From the NCBI GenBank assembly GCA_005880165.1, contig VBJP01000079.1, positions 21,902 through 29,505 of the forward strand: DNA of 7,604 nt, read 5' to 3'. The notes under the pieces are model-generated. The model was given only the letters and a program-made list of their open reading frames with translations. It did not search any database and was not told the origin of the DNA. The DNA comes from Chloroflexota bacterium (GTDB lineage: Bacteria; Chloroflexota; Limnocylindria; QHBO01). Shown piece after piece: positions 7,285 through 7,604 of the stretch. The position numbers and the translations under genes are program-made. How positions within the stretch are numbered: position 1 is the first letter of the stretch; each line of letters starts with the position of its first letter.

Positions 7285-7604
7285 GGTCCATCTCCTGGTC
7301 CGCCGCCGGGTCCGCGGGGACCTCCACCTCGGCCGGATCGCGCCGAGCCGGCCCGCGCCCCGCTGCCTCGCGAGCGTCGAAGACCGGGCGCTCGGAGCGG
7401 ATGGGCGGGAGCGCGCTGAAGTTGTGGTGCGGAGGCGGCGAGCTGGTGGCCCACTCCAGCGAGTAGCCGCCCCACGGATCATCCGGCGCCACCGCACCGC
7501 GACCGAGGAAGACGGACGAGATCACGTTCCAGGCCAGGACCAGGATCGAGACGGCCAGGATCGCCGATCCGCCGCTGATGACCACGTTCAGCAGGGTCCA
7601 GCCG
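7277..7604 (-). CDS. ctaD: Cytochrome c oxidase subunit I, C-terminal end (partial)
   Basis: Only the last ~108 residues are in the window; the frame is open to base 7604. They hold the end of the last transmembrane helix (GWTLLNVVISGGSAILAVS, continuing to about WNVISS), then the conserved extramembrane tail DPWGGYSLEWATSSPPPHHN and FSALPPIRSERPVFD, characteristic of the catalytic subunit I of aa3-type oxidases. Subunit I carries the haem a and haem a3-CuB centres, but their His ligands lie upstream, outside the window. The tail ends in an Asp/Glu/Ala/Pro-rich stretch that looks like a variable extension. The stop codon overlaps the start of the subunit IV gene. The identification rests on the tail motif and on the neighbour. 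Confidence 0.88.
   Translation of the reverse strand, partial: GWTLLNVVISGGSAILAVSILVLAWNVISSVFLGRGAVAPDDPWGGYSLEWATSSPPPHHNFSALPPIRSERPVFDAREAAGRGPARRDPAEVEVPADPAADQEMDLG
7291..7296 (-). promoter_or_regulatory. Ribosome binding site for the TTG start of subunit IV
   Basis: AGGAGA on the minus strand lies 6 bases before TTG 7284-7282, inside the last codons of subunit I. It decides the start, since no ATG or GTG is near enough to leave the conserved N-terminus intact. Confidence 0.6.

Noticed and set aside
6835..7497. 220-residue version of the oxidase subunit IV protein
   Set aside because: The first ~70 residues are an out-of-frame Arg-rich reading of subunit I; the TTG at 7284 with its ribosome site is the better start.
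1..7604. CRISPR arrays, tRNA/rRNA genes, insertion sequences, att sites
   Set aside because: No direct-repeat arrays, RNA-gene signatures, transposase motifs or terminal repeats were seen on reading both strands.

Overview
The window carries a GC-rich stretch of a bacterial chromosome with five genes and almost no non-coding DNA. GTG and TTG starts, very high G+C at third codon positions, and a CtaD-CtaF type cytochrome c oxidase pair suggest Chloroflexota or Actinomycetota. The sequence alone does not settle which, and Chloroflexota is my guess.

Layout. Bases 1-1731 (+) are the 3' part of a gene whose product joins a class I terpene-synthase-like alpha-helical domain with degenerate motifs to a C-terminal domain resembling squalene/hopene cyclases and class II terpene cyclases (DSDT and QW-like motifs). 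After a 51-base gap holding a 7-bp inverted repeat, bases 1783-5871 (+) encode a 1362-residue protein built like mammalian soluble adenylyl cyclase: two class III cyclase domains, a STAND-type P-loop ATPase and a long TPR-like helical tail. Twelve bases later, bases 5884-6828 (+) encode a 314-residue class I isoprenoid synthase-like enzyme with DDLMD and an NSE-type motif. Convergent to it, with 6 bases between stop codons, lies the end of a respiratory operon on the minus strand: cytochrome c oxidase subunit IV (6835-7284) and the C-terminus of subunit I (7277-7604).

How the genes may work together. The three plus-strand genes are closely spaced and look like one operon. Comparing the two terpene-synthase-like products by eye shows that the N-terminal part of the first is a paralogue of the third (shared FWDV motif, matching KI..A, and collinear NSE and Q.G regions). 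The first copy has lost its metal-binding motifs; the third keeps them. The cassette therefore pairs a class II-like cyclase carrying a dead class I domain with a potentially active class I enzyme, and places a sAC-like cyclase/ATPase between them. A natural hypothesis is a two-step terpenoid pathway coupled to, or regulated by, a nucleotide-signalling STAND protein. Substrate, product and the nature of the coupling cannot be read from the sequence. The cytochrome oxidase genes are an ordinary, unrelated neighbour.
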